Below the pieces are notes generated by a model that was not told where the DNA came from, searched no databases, and was given only the letters and a program-made list of their open reading frames with translations. The position numbers were made by a program, and so were the translations under genes. A stretch of DNA of 64,000 nt from Pseudomonas viridiflava (GTDB lineage: Bacteria > Pseudomonadota > Gammaproteobacteria > Pseudomonadales > Pseudomonadaceae). This document shows, piece by piece, positions 16,615 to 24,521 of the stretch; within the stretch, counting starts at the first letter, position 1; every line of letters starts with the position of its first letter. The DNA lies in contig NZ_UUOC01000034.1 in assembly GCF_900590755.1 (NCBI RefSeq), forward strand, positions 43,626 through 107,625. Reading direction: 5' to 3'.

Positions 16615-16635
16615 AAGTGTTATGTGATAACACTT
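16615..16635. promoter_or_regulatory. Zur-box-like palindrome
   Basis: A perfect inverted repeat with 9-base arms AAGTGTTAT and ATAACACTT around GTG. It resembles gammaproteobacterial Zur boxes of the TGTTATaaTATAACA kind. It lies 50 bases upstream of the small membrane-protein start and 8 bases from the 3' end of the rhodanese/lyase fusion gene. Repression by zinc-loaded Zur is the expected role. Confidence 0.72.
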
Positions 16636-16642
16636 CAGCCGA

Positions 16643-19390
16643 TCAACGAGCGATCGCCCTGAAGCCCTTCTGCAAATCCTCGATCAATGCATCCACGTCT
16701 TCCAGGCCGATATGCAGGCGCACTACCGGGTTCAACAGCCTGTCGGCGCTGTTGTTCCGGTCGTTCAGTCCTGCCACGGTCACCAGGCTTTCATAGCCAC
16801 CCCACGAAGCTCCCAGCCCGAACAGGGTCAACGCACCGATAAAGTCATCCAGTTGCGCCGGATCAGGATTGGCCAACTCAAACGACAACAAGCCATTGCT
16901 GCCGCTGAAATCACGCTTGAACAGCTCATGGCTCGGATGATCAGCCAACGCCGGATGGAAAACCCGTTTCACTTGCGGCTGCGCCTGTAACCATTGGGCC
17001 ACTTGCAGGGCCTGACGCTCATGCACATCCAGACGTGACGCCAAAGTACGCGCGCCGCGCAAGACTAAATAGGCATCGTCCGGGCTGACGGTATTGCCGA
17101 AGGTCTCGCTCATTCGCCCCAACGCTGGCCAAACTTCTTTGCGGGTGCAGACACTGCCCATCACCACATCGCTATGGCCACAGATGTATTTGGTCAACGC
17201 CATGATGGAAATATCAGCGCCCAGGGTCAGTGGCCGGTACAGATAGCCCGAACCCCAAGTGTTATCGACGGCCAGCAGAATGCCCCGTGGTTTGCAAAAC
17301 GCCGCAATGGCCGGCAAATCGCAAAGCTCATACAGCAGCGAACCCGGTACTTCGGCGTAAACCATTTTGGTGTTGGCTTGCAGCAGGTTTTCCAGCCCGC
17401 GGCCATCAGCCGGGTAGTAGCTGACTTCAATGCCGAAGGGTTGCAGAAATTCCGTCGCCAGCCTGCGCACCGGGCCATAGACAGCATCGGTAATCAGCAC
17501 ATGGTCGCCGGGGCGCAGATACGCCAGGAAGGTTTCCGCGGACGCCGCCAACCCGGTGCTGAAAAGCTTGCTGCGATAACCGCCTTCCAGTTCAGTGACC
17601 AGATCCTCCAGCGCAAAGGACGTCGGGTTGCCCCGTGCGCCGTAGCTCAGCACCCGTTCGGTATCCCGGCGCTTACGCACGTCACGCATTTGCGCGAGGT
17701 TGTCGAACAGCACCGTGCTCAGGCGTGTGACCGGCACATTCACTGGGCGACCGCCATTGCCTGGCTCAGTGCGTGCGGCGTGGATCAATCGCGTCCGCAC
17801 GCTTTCAGGCTTTTTTCCATGCAACGGCCTCAGGCTGTTGATTTCCTGTTCGGTCATTTGTGCCAGCAGGCCGATTTCCCAGGCCAGATACTGCCGTGCC
17901 GCAGCCTTGTTGCCGGAGTGGCGATCGTGAGTGAAGAACAGGAAGTCGATGCACTGCTCGTCCGTCAGGCTTGCCGGGTCGTCAAGCAGCGGCAGCCCCG
18001 CTTGTTGCCAGGCTTCTAACCCGCCATCCAGCAGACGAAGCTGGCTGCGTTGCGCTTCTGGCAATTCGAGGGCGGCAAGTTGCGCTACTTCAGGGCTGTC
18101 CGCCAACAACACCAGCGGGCGTATTTCATCGCCAACTGCTTCAGCCAGCAACGAGCGAATCGACCAGCGCGCGCCTTCGATATGGGCTTTACGGAAGCTG
18201 GTACTCGGGCGCAGATCGATCAGCGCCACGGTGTTGTCTTTCAGGGCGTCAGCCAGGGTCTGCGCGTTGATGGTTGTCAGAACCGGAGCTTCTACCTTCG
18301 CCACCACTGGCAATGCCAGCGCGCTGTTGACGCCGTCAGCCAGCACGTACGCTTCATGCCCCAACTGGCGCAGCCAGCCCGCAACAATAGGTGCACGAAT
18401 ACCGTCGCTATCGATCAACACCAGACGGGCATTGCGCACACCCACATACAGATCGGTGGACTGGATCAACTGCCCGCCCGGCGTGTGCTGAGCGCCGGGT
18501 AATGTAGCGGCGGCAAACTCTTCGGCGGTGCGCACATCACAGAGGAACAGGCTGCGCGATTGATCTTCAGCCCATTTCGATACGTGTTCAGCGCTGACCG
18601 TTTCGACGCCAGTCTTGCGGGCCAGCGTTTGGGCAGCCTCGCGTTGTCTGTCGAGGTCTACATCAGCGACCTCATCGGGGTAACGCCGGGTGCTGCCGTG
18701 TTCCAATTGCAGATCGGCGAGGAACCAGCCTTGAGTGCCGTTTTCCAGGGCATAAACAGGGTTCTTTACCCCAAGATCAATCAGGGTTTGCGCGCCAATG
18801 ATGCTGCGGGTACGTCCGGCGCAATTGACCACAATGGGCGTCGTTTCATCGGTCAACAGCCCTGGCAAGCGGTAACCCAGCTCGCCGTTGGGGCAGCAGA
18901 TCGAACCCGGGATGGTCATCTTGCGGTATTCCTCGAACGGCCGACCATCGAGCACCAGCAAGGGTCCGCCCGCGGCTTGCCACTTGGCCAACTCATCGGC
19001 AGTGATGTGCGGAGTATGGCTGGCTTCTTCGACCAGCTCACCAAATGCCTTGGACGGCACGTGAACACCGGCAAACAGTTGCAAGCCTGCGGCCTGCCAA
19101 CCATCGGCGCCGCCTTGCAGAATATGCACCTGCTGATAACCCTGCGCTTCAAGCCGTGCCGCTGCGCGGGGGGCGACGTCGCTGCCGTTCTGGTCGTAGA
19201 TCACCAACCGCACACGGGGATTGGGCGCCAGACGCGGCACTTCGATTTCCAACCGGCTATAGGGCAGGTTCTGCCCATGGAACAAATGCGCCTCGCCGTA
19301 CTGGCCGTGCTCGCGCACATCGAACAAGGCAATTTCCTGGCCGTCGAAAAGCCACTGTTGGAGTTGCGCGGGGGTGATGGTCTGGCTCAT
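16643..19390 (-). CDS. Rhodanese-repeat / cystathionine beta-lyase-like PLP enzyme fusion
   Basis: A 915-residue cytoplasmic fusion. Residues 1-105, 128-230, 265-365 and 375-470 are four rhodanese-like repeats. Only repeat 2 has a clear catalytic Cys (Cys190, in VVNCAGRTRS); the others look structural. Residues about 530-915 form a Cys/Met-metabolism PLP enzyme with the cofactor Lys734 in MALTKYICGHSD, plus YGARGNPT and AVDNTWGSGY, matching cystathionine beta-lyase. Such a lyase cleaves C-S bonds to pyruvate, ammonia and a thiol or persulfide, which a rhodanese could accept. An internal ATG at 17857 lacks a good ribosome-binding site, so a single polypeptide is likely. It is the last gene of the organosulfur cluster. 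Confidence 0.85.
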   Translation of the reverse strand: MSQTITPAQLQQWLFDGQEIALFDVREHGQYGEAHLFHGQNLPYSRLEIEVPRLAPNPRVRLVIYDQNGSDVAPRAAARLEAQGYQQVHILQGGADGWQAAGLQLFAGVHVPSKAFGELVEEASHTPHITADELAKWQAAGGPLLVLDGRPFEEYRKMTIPGSICCPNGELGYRLPGLLTDETTPIVVNCAGRTRSIIGAQTLIDLGVKNPVYALENGTQGWFLADLQLEHGSTRRYPDEVADVDLDRQREAAQTLARKTGVETVSAEHVSKWAEDQSRSLFLCDVRTAEEFAAATLPGAQHTPGGQLIQSTDLYVGVRNARLVLIDSDGIRAPIVAGWLRQLGHEAYVLADGVNSALALPVVAKVEAPVLTTINAQTLADALKDNTVALIDLRPSTSFRKAHIEGARWSIRSLLAEAVGDEIRPLVLLADSPEVAQLAALELPEAQRSQLRLLDGGLEAWQQAGLPLLDDPASLTDEQCIDFLFFTHDRHSGNKAAARQYLAWEIGLLAQMTEQEINSLRPLHGKKPESVRTRLIHAARTEPGNGGRPVNVPVTRLSTVLFDNLAQMRDVRKRRDTERVLSYGARGNPTSFALEDLVTELEGGYRSKLFSTGLAASAETFLAYLRPGDHVLITDAVYGPVRRLATEFLQPFGIEVSYYPADGRGLENLLQANTKMVYAEVPGSLLYELCDLPAIAAFCKPRGILLAVDNTWGSGYLYRPLTLGADISIMALTKYICGHSDVVMGSVCTRKEVWPALGRMSETFGNTVSPDDAYLVLRGARTLASRLDVHERQALQVAQWLQAQPQVKRVFHPALADHPSHELFKRDFSGSNGLLSFELANPDPAQLDDFIGALTLFGLGASWGGYESLVTVAGLNDRNNSADRLLNPVVRLHIGLEDVDALIEDLQKGFRAIAR

Positions 19391-19432
19391 GGGATCTCAC
19401 AAATTTGTTGTATTGGGGCTAAACGCACCCCC

Positions 19433-19523
19433 GTTGGAGCGAGGCTTGCCCGCGAATACGTTTATCCAAACGAAACAGTTGTCGACTGACACAACGCCTT
19501 CGCGGGCAAGCCTCGCTCCAACG
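19433..19523. repeat. REPIN element (GTTGGAGCGAGGCTTGCCCG family)
   Basis: A 91-base palindrome between the glutathione-transferase gene and the rhodanese/lyase fusion gene. Arms are nearly perfect complements. Confidence 0.92.
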
Positions 19524-19538
19524 GAAATCATCAGCCTG

Positions 19539-20195
19539 TTACTGCAACAGCAACGACCTCTCACCGCCCGCCACTTCCCGGCCCTTGGCGTACGCCCGCT
19601 GCACCGCCGGGCGGGCTTTGATGCGTTCTCGCCAGGCATAAATGTTCAGGTACTGCGCCAGGTCCTGGCCCTGCCGCAGGGGCTGAATCCACGGGAAGAT
19701 CGCCATGTCGGCGATGGAATATTCACCGGCGACATAGGCCACTTCGCCGAGGCGTTTTTCCAGCACGCCATACAGGCGGGTCGCTTCGCTGTTGAGCAGG
19801 TCCAGGGCAAACGGGATCGGCTCGGGCGCTTTCTCTTTAAACAGCTGCAACTGGCTCAAATACGGCGTGATATGCCCCACCTGCCAGAACAGCCACTCCT
19901 GCACCCGCTGCCGCTCGACGCTGCCTGCTGGAGGCAGAAAACGCCCGGCCTTGTCGGCCAGATAATTGAGAATCGCGCCGGACTCGAACAGGCTCAGAGG
20001 TTGATCCCCCTGAGCAGGCTCGGGATCGACAATCGCCGGAATCCGGCCATTGGCGCTCAGGCGCTGGAAGTCTTCCTGCTTCTGCTCCCCAGTCCGGATA
20101 TTGACCGGAACGATGCGGTAATCCTGCTCAAGTTCTTCGAGCAGGATGCCGACCTTCAGCCCGTTACCCGTGGGCCAATAGTAGAGATCGATCAT
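19539..20195 (-). CDS. Glutathione S-transferase family protein (YfcG/Ure2-like)
   Basis: A 218-residue cytosolic GST. The N-terminal thioredoxin-fold domain (residues 1-85) starts MIDLYYWPTGNGLKVGILLE and has the cis-Pro segment GRIPAIVD and the glutathione-binding LFESGAILNYLA. The C-terminal helical domain follows (VGHITPYLSQLQLFKEK to about residue 200). TGN near residue 10 matches the Thr/Asn pair of disulfide-reducing YfcG/YghU proteins, not a Tyr or Cys active site, so reduction of mixed disulfides is more likely than classic conjugation. The start overlaps the thiol-dioxygenase stop by four bases (ATGA). Confidence 0.88.
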   Translation of the reverse strand: MIDLYYWPTGNGLKVGILLEELEQDYRIVPVNIRTGEQKQEDFQRLSANGRIPAIVDPEPAQGDQPLSLFESGAILNYLADKAGRFLPPAGSVERQRVQEWLFWQVGHITPYLSQLQLFKEKAPEPIPFALDLLNSEATRLYGVLEKRLGEVAYVAGEYSIADMAIFPWIQPLRQGQDLAQYLNIYAWRERIKARPAVQRAYAKGREVAGGERSLLLQ

Positions 20196-20788
20196 GCGTA
20201 GGCCTTGATCGACGGTTCCATCTGCGAGGCGTTGTAATTGAGCACCCGGCCTTCTTCATTGACGCCAAAACGGCCGTTCAACGACTCCAGCGGGCGCCCG
20301 TACAAGTGGAAATGCAGGGTTGGCTGGTCGCCTTCAACCTTGATGCCATGCAGGTCTTCGCCCAGAAAACCAATCGGCGTACCCGGCTGTACCACCACTT
20401 CCTGATCCAGGACCAGTTTGGCGTATTCAGGATCGCTGCCGTCGTCAGTGCGGGCCCACACGTAGTTGATTTCCTGACCCTGCACGGCAACGATCACCGC
20501 CCAGGTTTCATGGTTATGGGGCAAGGTCTTTTTGCCCGGCAGCAGCGAGTTCATATACAGCGTCGGAGTGATGCCGTCGTCGTTCAGGCGATAGCGGAAT
20601 GCGGTAGAACCAGCACCCGGCATCGGCGATGGAAATTCGTCAAAGTTGAACAGGTCATGGCGCGTGGCCAGGCCTTCAAGCAGCGCGATGATTTCCTTCA
20701 ACGCGGCACGGTCTACGCCGCGGTCGTTGATGACACGCACTTGCTGCAAAAGGGTTTCGATGGCTTGGGCACGGGTTTCAATGGTCAT
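20192..20788 (-). CDS. Thiol dioxygenase of the cysteine dioxygenase cupin family
   Basis: A 198-residue cupin enzyme that would add O2 to a thiol, giving a sulfinate (cysteine or a related thiol such as 3-mercaptopropionate). Candidate iron ligands are His91 and His93 in LPHNHETWAVIV and His147 in DLHGIKVEG. GQE follows at residues 104-106, and the FHLYG segment (residues 160-164) corresponds to the family LHVYG with its conserved Tyr. The ATG at 20788 has CAGGAG upstream. It precedes the GST gene with ATGA overlap, inside a cluster with a C-S lyase and rhodaneses. Which thiol it uses cannot be read here. Confidence 0.88.
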   Translation of the reverse strand: MTIETRAQAIETLLQQVRVINDRGVDRAALKEIIALLEGLATRHDLFNFDEFPSPMPGAGSTAFRYRLNDDGITPTLYMNSLLPGKKTLPHNHETWAVIVAVQGQEINYVWARTDDGSDPEYAKLVLDQEVVVQPGTPIGFLGEDLHGIKVEGDQPTLHFHLYGRPLESLNGRFGVNEEGRVLNYNASQMEPSIKAYA

Positions 20789-20869
20789 AAATACTCCTGG
20801 GTGATCGTTGCAGTGATTGTTGTGGAACTGCACGCAGGTAATGCCCGCTACGCGGGTCTTTGTTTTTAT

Positions 20870-20962
20870 GTTGGAGCGAGGCTTGCCCGCGAAGACGGTA
20901 TTCCCTACGCAGGATATCTACCGCAAGTACTGGCCTCTTCGCGGGCAAGCCTCGCTCCAACA
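20870..20962. repeat. REPIN element (GTTGGAGCGAGGCTTGCCCG family)
   Basis: A 93-base palindrome between the transporter ATPase gene and the thiol-dioxygenase gene, with near-perfect outer arms. It divides the transport/oxidation part of the cluster from the sulfur-handling part. Confidence 0.92.
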
Positions 20963-20971
20963 GGTAATTGA

Positions 20972-21805
20972 TCAAACCGAAATGCTGTACCGACTCAGAT
21001 TACTCAGCACATACGGATCATTAGGCACGGGGCGTCGCCCGGAATCGCCCAGCGCATGGCGCAGGAATTCCTGGGTACGCTCACTCACTGGTCGCTGGAA
21101 AATCTGTTCGGCGCTGCCGTGTTCGACGATCAGGCCGTTTTCGGTGAAATACACCACGTCGCTGATTTCTTCGGCGAAACGCATTTCGTGGGTGACCAGT
21201 ACACAGGTCATGCCCTCCTCCGTCAGCTCGCGGATCACGGTCAGGACTTCGCCAACGGTCTCCGGGTCGAGTGCCGAGGTCACTTCGTCAAACAGGATCA
21301 GCTCGGGGCGCATCGCCAGGGCGCGGGCAATCGCCACCCGTTGCTGTTGGCCCCCCGAGAGCTGGCCGGGATAAGCATCGGCCTTGTGTTCCATACGCAC
21401 TTTGGCCAACAAAGCGCGAGCCTGCTTTTCAGCCTCGTCACGGCTGATGCCCAGCACTTTGCGTGGCGCAATCACCAGGTTTTCCAGCACCGACAGATGC
21501 GGAAACAGGTTGTACTGCTGAAAGACAAACCCCACCCGCTTACGCAATTCAATGCGTTGCGCCTCAGTGGTCAGCTGGTTGACCTGGGTCTCGCCGACGC
21601 GAATGGTGCCTGTCTGGGTCTGCAGCAAACCGGTGATGCAACGCAGAATAGTCGACTTGCCCGAACCCGACGGGCCGATGATCGACACCGCCTGACCGCG
21701 CTGCACATCAAGGTCGATGCCCTTGAGCACATGGTTGCTGCCGAACGACAGATGCAGATCCCGCAGGCTCACCAGCGGTTCAGAGCCATTATTAATAGAA
21801 GGCAT
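20972..21805 (-). CDS. Polar amino-acid ABC transporter ATP-binding protein
   Basis: A 277-residue ATPase of the GlnQ/HisP class. It has Walker A GPSGSGKST, Q-loop VFQQYNLFPHLSVLENL, signature LSGGQQQRVAIARALA, Walker B LILFDEVTSALDP and H-loop VLVTHEM. The C-terminal extension (about 25 residues after the usual end, PNDPYVLSNLSRYSISV) is longer than in most members. The start overlaps the permease gene by 14 bases. It drives import of the substrate captured by the two binding proteins encoded upstream. Confidence 0.94.
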   Translation of the reverse strand: MPSINNGSEPLVSLRDLHLSFGSNHVLKGIDLDVQRGQAVSIIGPSGSGKSTILRCITGLLQTQTGTIRVGETQVNQLTTEAQRIELRKRVGFVFQQYNLFPHLSVLENLVIAPRKVLGISRDEAEKQARALLAKVRMEHKADAYPGQLSGGQQQRVAIARALAMRPELILFDEVTSALDPETVGEVLTVIRELTEEGMTCVLVTHEMRFAEEISDVVYFTENGLIVEHGSAEQIFQRPVSERTQEFLRHALGDSGRRPVPNDPYVLSNLSRYSISV

Positions 21806-22583
21806 AACGGCGCTCCAGACGTTGAGTCAAACGGGAAATCGGATAGCAGTAGGCGAAAAACAGCGCCAACAGGCTCAGGTAGATCAGCACGGTGAAACCG
21901 GTCTGATTCACCGTGTTGCTGGCGATCTGTGCGGTGTCGATCACGTCATGCACGCCCACCAGCGAGGCCAGCGCAGTGCCCATGGTGATGACCGCGTAGA
22001 GGTTCATCCACGGCGGCAACATGCGCTTGAAACACTGCGGCAGGATGATCGAAGTGAAAATCTGCCAGCGGGTGAACGCCAGAGAACGCGCGGCTTCCCA
22101 TTGAGTGCTGGGGATCGAGCCAATGGCACCGCGGAAGATCTCCGCGACGTTGGCACTGGCAGGCAATGCCAGACCGATAGTGACCTTGACCCAGTCCGGG
22201 AACGACACGTAAGAGCTGCCGACATGGATCTCGAACGGGAACACATAGGTGGTGAAGTAGATCAGCACCAGCCACGGCGCGTTACGAAAAATCTGCACCC
22301 AGATCCGCGCGGGAAGGCGCAACAGCCAGGTGGGTGACAACGCCAATGCGCCGATCAGCAAGCCCATCACAGTGCCCAGGCCAATGGCGACCAGACTGAT
22401 CAGGATATTTTGCCCAAAGCCCTTGGCCAACGCCGGTGACCATTGCACCAACGCCATGAACACCGGGCTGTCGGGTGCAGCGAAGATCAGCCATGCAACG
22501 ACAACAACCAGCAACGCAAGCTTGCCCAGATGGCGACGAGGCCAGGCCAGCGGCACGGCCGCAACGGAAGAATCAGTGGCCAT
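21792..22583 (-). CDS. Polar amino-acid ABC transporter permease
   Basis: A 263-residue inner-membrane permease of the HisM/GlnP class with about five helices. A charged N-terminus and first helix (LALLVVVVAWLIFAAP) are followed by a large periplasmic segment, then the family region EIFRGAIGSIPSTQWEAARS, which is the coupling loop. It overlaps the neighbouring permease gene by 11 bases and the ATPase gene by 14, indicating tight co-translation of a heterodimeric channel. Confidence 0.93.
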   Translation of the reverse strand: MATDSSVAAVPLAWPRRHLGKLALLVVVVAWLIFAAPDSPVFMALVQWSPALAKGFGQNILISLVAIGLGTVMGLLIGALALSPTWLLRLPARIWVQIFRNAPWLVLIYFTTYVFPFEIHVGSSYVSFPDWVKVTIGLALPASANVAEIFRGAIGSIPSTQWEAARSLAFTRWQIFTSIILPQCFKRMLPPWMNLYAVITMGTALASLVGVHDVIDTAQIASNTVNQTGFTVLIYLSLLALFFAYCYPISRLTQRLERRYAFY

Positions 22584-23307
22584 AGCCGGGCATCCTCAGG
22601 CGCGCTTCAAGGGCGCGGCCTACACAATTGACGACGAAACTCAGCAAGCCGAAGAACGACAGGATCAGGATCATCAGTTCCAGCACGTTATCGCTCTGGG
22701 TCCAGATCATGATGGCGGCATAGGTGATATCGCCCACCGCGATAGCAGAGGCTACGGCGGTCATCTTCACCAGATCGATCAGATTGTTGATCAGCGACGG
22801 CAAGGCAAAGCGCAACGCCAACGGCAGCTGCACATTCCACAACAACTGACGGCTGCTGAAGGCCAGCGAGCTGGCGGCCTCAATGGTCACCGACGGCACC
22901 GCTTCAATACCGGCGCGTAAGGCTTCGGCATGGAATGCGCCCTTGTGCAGGGAAATCACGATCACTACCCAGGCAAACGGCGTCAGCGGGTTCGCTGCGC
23001 CCACCGCCTGAGTCAGCAACATGTTCAACACCAGGAACGCGCAATACAGCTGCACCAGGGTCGGCGTGTTGCGGGTCACTTCAATGAAGATCCGCGCCGG
23101 GGTTGCCAGGTACGCCTTGCCCGAGGTCAGCATCGCAGCCAACGCCACACCCACCAGCAGACTGCCAACAATCGTGAAGGCGCACAGCAGCATGGTGGTC
23201 AGCGCGCCGTCCACCATGGATCCGCGCTGATAGGCATCCAGCAGAAAGTTGTAGTTGAGCCCGAACCCGGCGGTCCAGTGAACGAACAGTTCCAGCCAAT
23301 GACTCAT
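22573..23307 (-). CDS. Polar amino-acid ABC transporter permease
   Basis: A 244-residue partner permease of the HisQ/GlnP class. The membrane domain opens with MVDGALTTMLLCAFTIVGSL and continues with EVTRNTPTLVQLYCAFLVLN. The coupling loop is EALRAGIEAVPSVTIEAASS. The ATG at 23307 overlaps the stop of the aminotransferase gene (ATGA), which decides against longer in-frame starts. Together with the next permease it forms the channel. Confidence 0.93.
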   Translation of the reverse strand: MSHWLELFVHWTAGFGLNYNFLLDAYQRGSMVDGALTTMLLCAFTIVGSLLVGVALAAMLTSGKAYLATPARIFIEVTRNTPTLVQLYCAFLVLNMLLTQAVGAANPLTPFAWVVIVISLHKGAFHAEALRAGIEAVPSVTIEAASSLAFSSRQLLWNVQLPLALRFALPSLINNLIDLVKMTAVASAIAVGDITYAAIMIWTQSDNVLELMILILSFFGLLSFVVNCVGRALEARLRMPGYGH

Positions 23308-24521
23308 GCAGGAACCTCGCTGTGCAACCGTGCGCACGCACCGGCGATGCGTCGTCCGGCTTCGGCAACGCTGCTGGTGGCGGTGGCAATCGACAGGCGA
23401 AACCACGGCGACAGGCCATAAGCGCTCCCCGCAACACCGGCGACACCGGACTCCAGAAGCCAGTCCACAACATCGGCATCGCTGTCGATACGCTGGCCAT
23501 CCGGGCGATAGCGGCCGAGCAAACCGGCGCAACGCACGAACACAAAGAACCCGCCCTGAGGTTCCAGCACCTGCAACCCCTCGACATCACGTAATGCCGC
23601 CACCAGCAAATCCCGCCGCTGGTGATAGGCGGCAACTTGTTCCGGCAGAAAACCCAGCCCACCTTCAAAAGCGGCCAGTGCCGCGGCCTGGCCCACCGAC
23701 GAAGCGCCGGAGGTGGATTGCGACTGCACGACGGTCATGGCGGTGGTCAAATCCTGCGGCCCGGCACCAAAGCCGATGCGCCAGCCGGTCATGGCGTAAG
23801 TCTTGGATACGCCGCCCACCAGCAGGCAGCGCGGTTGCAGATCAGGGGCGACATTGAGCAGGTTCAACGACTGGCGATCATCAAAGCGAATGTGCTCGTA
23901 GAGTTCGTCGAGCAACACCAGCACTTGGGGATGGCGACGCAACACCTCGGCCAGCGCGAGCAGCTCGGCTTCGCTGTACACCGCGCCACTCGGGTTGCCG
24001 GGGCCGTTGAGGATCAGCCAGCGGGTGCGCTCACCGATATGGCTTTCCAGTTGCGCCGGGGTCAGCTTGCAGCCTTGCTCCAGCGGGCACTCAATGAAAA
24101 TCGGCTCTCCACCGCTGAAGCGCACGCTGTCGGGGAATGACGGCCAATACGGCACCGGCACGAGCACTTCATCGCCGTCATCAAGAGTCGCAGCGAAGGC
24201 GTTGAAAATAATCTGCTTGGCTCCGTTGGCGATCACGATGGAAGGCAGCGCATAGTCCAGGCGGTTTTCGCGCTTGAGCTTGCGTTGCACCGCGTCACGC
24301 AAGGCCCGCACGCCTGGGGTTGCGGTGTACTTGGTATCGCCCTCGGCAATCGCGGCGCAGGCTGCTTGCTTGACGTGTTCCGGGGTATCGAAGTCCGGTT
24401 CGCCGGTGGTCAGGTCGAGGATGTCGACCCCTGCTTCGCGCAATGCCGTGACCCGTGATTTAGCGGCGGCGTTGGCCGACAGCGTGACCCGTTGCACGCG
24501 TTTTGACAGGCGCACAGTCAT
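23304..24521 (-). CDS. PLP-dependent aminotransferase, class I (aspartate/aromatic type)
   Basis: A 405-residue fold-type I aminotransferase that would convert an imported amino acid to its 2-oxo acid. Family motifs are DILDLTTGEPDFDTPEHV near residue 35, NGAKQIIFNAFAATLDDGDE, GPGNPSGAVYSE, and the PLP-Lys segment LLVGGVSKTYAMTGWRIGFG. The ATG at 24521 overlaps the stop of the FAD-enzyme gene (ATGA). Reading further upstream would duplicate the 3' end of that gene. With the dehydrogenase and the lyase it suggests both oxo-acid and C-S cleavage routes in the cluster. Confidence 0.92.
   Translation of the reverse strand: MTVRLSKRVQRVTLSANAAAKSRVTALREAGVDILDLTTGEPDFDTPEHVKQAACAAIAEGDTKYTATPGVRALRDAVQRKLKRENRLDYALPSIVIANGAKQIIFNAFAATLDDGDEVLVPVPYWPSFPDSVRFSGGEPIFIECPLEQGCKLTPAQLESHIGERTRWLILNGPGNPSGAVYSEAELLALAEVLRRHPQVLVLLDELYEHIRFDDRQSLNLLNVAPDLQPRCLLVGGVSKTYAMTGWRIGFGAGPQDLTTAMTVVQSQSTSGASSVGQAAALAAFEGGLGFLPEQVAAYHQRRDLLVAALRDVEGLQVLEPQGGFFVFVRCAGLLGRYRPDGQRIDSDADVVDWLLESGVAGVAGSAYGLSPWFRLSIATATSSVAEAGRRIAGACARLHSEVPA

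Noticed and set aside
17855..17857. Separate start for the lyase half of the rhodanese/lyase fusion
   Set aside because: The ATG lacks a Shine-Dalgarno sequence and the frame is continuous across it, so one fused protein is favoured; kept open as an experiment in the findings.
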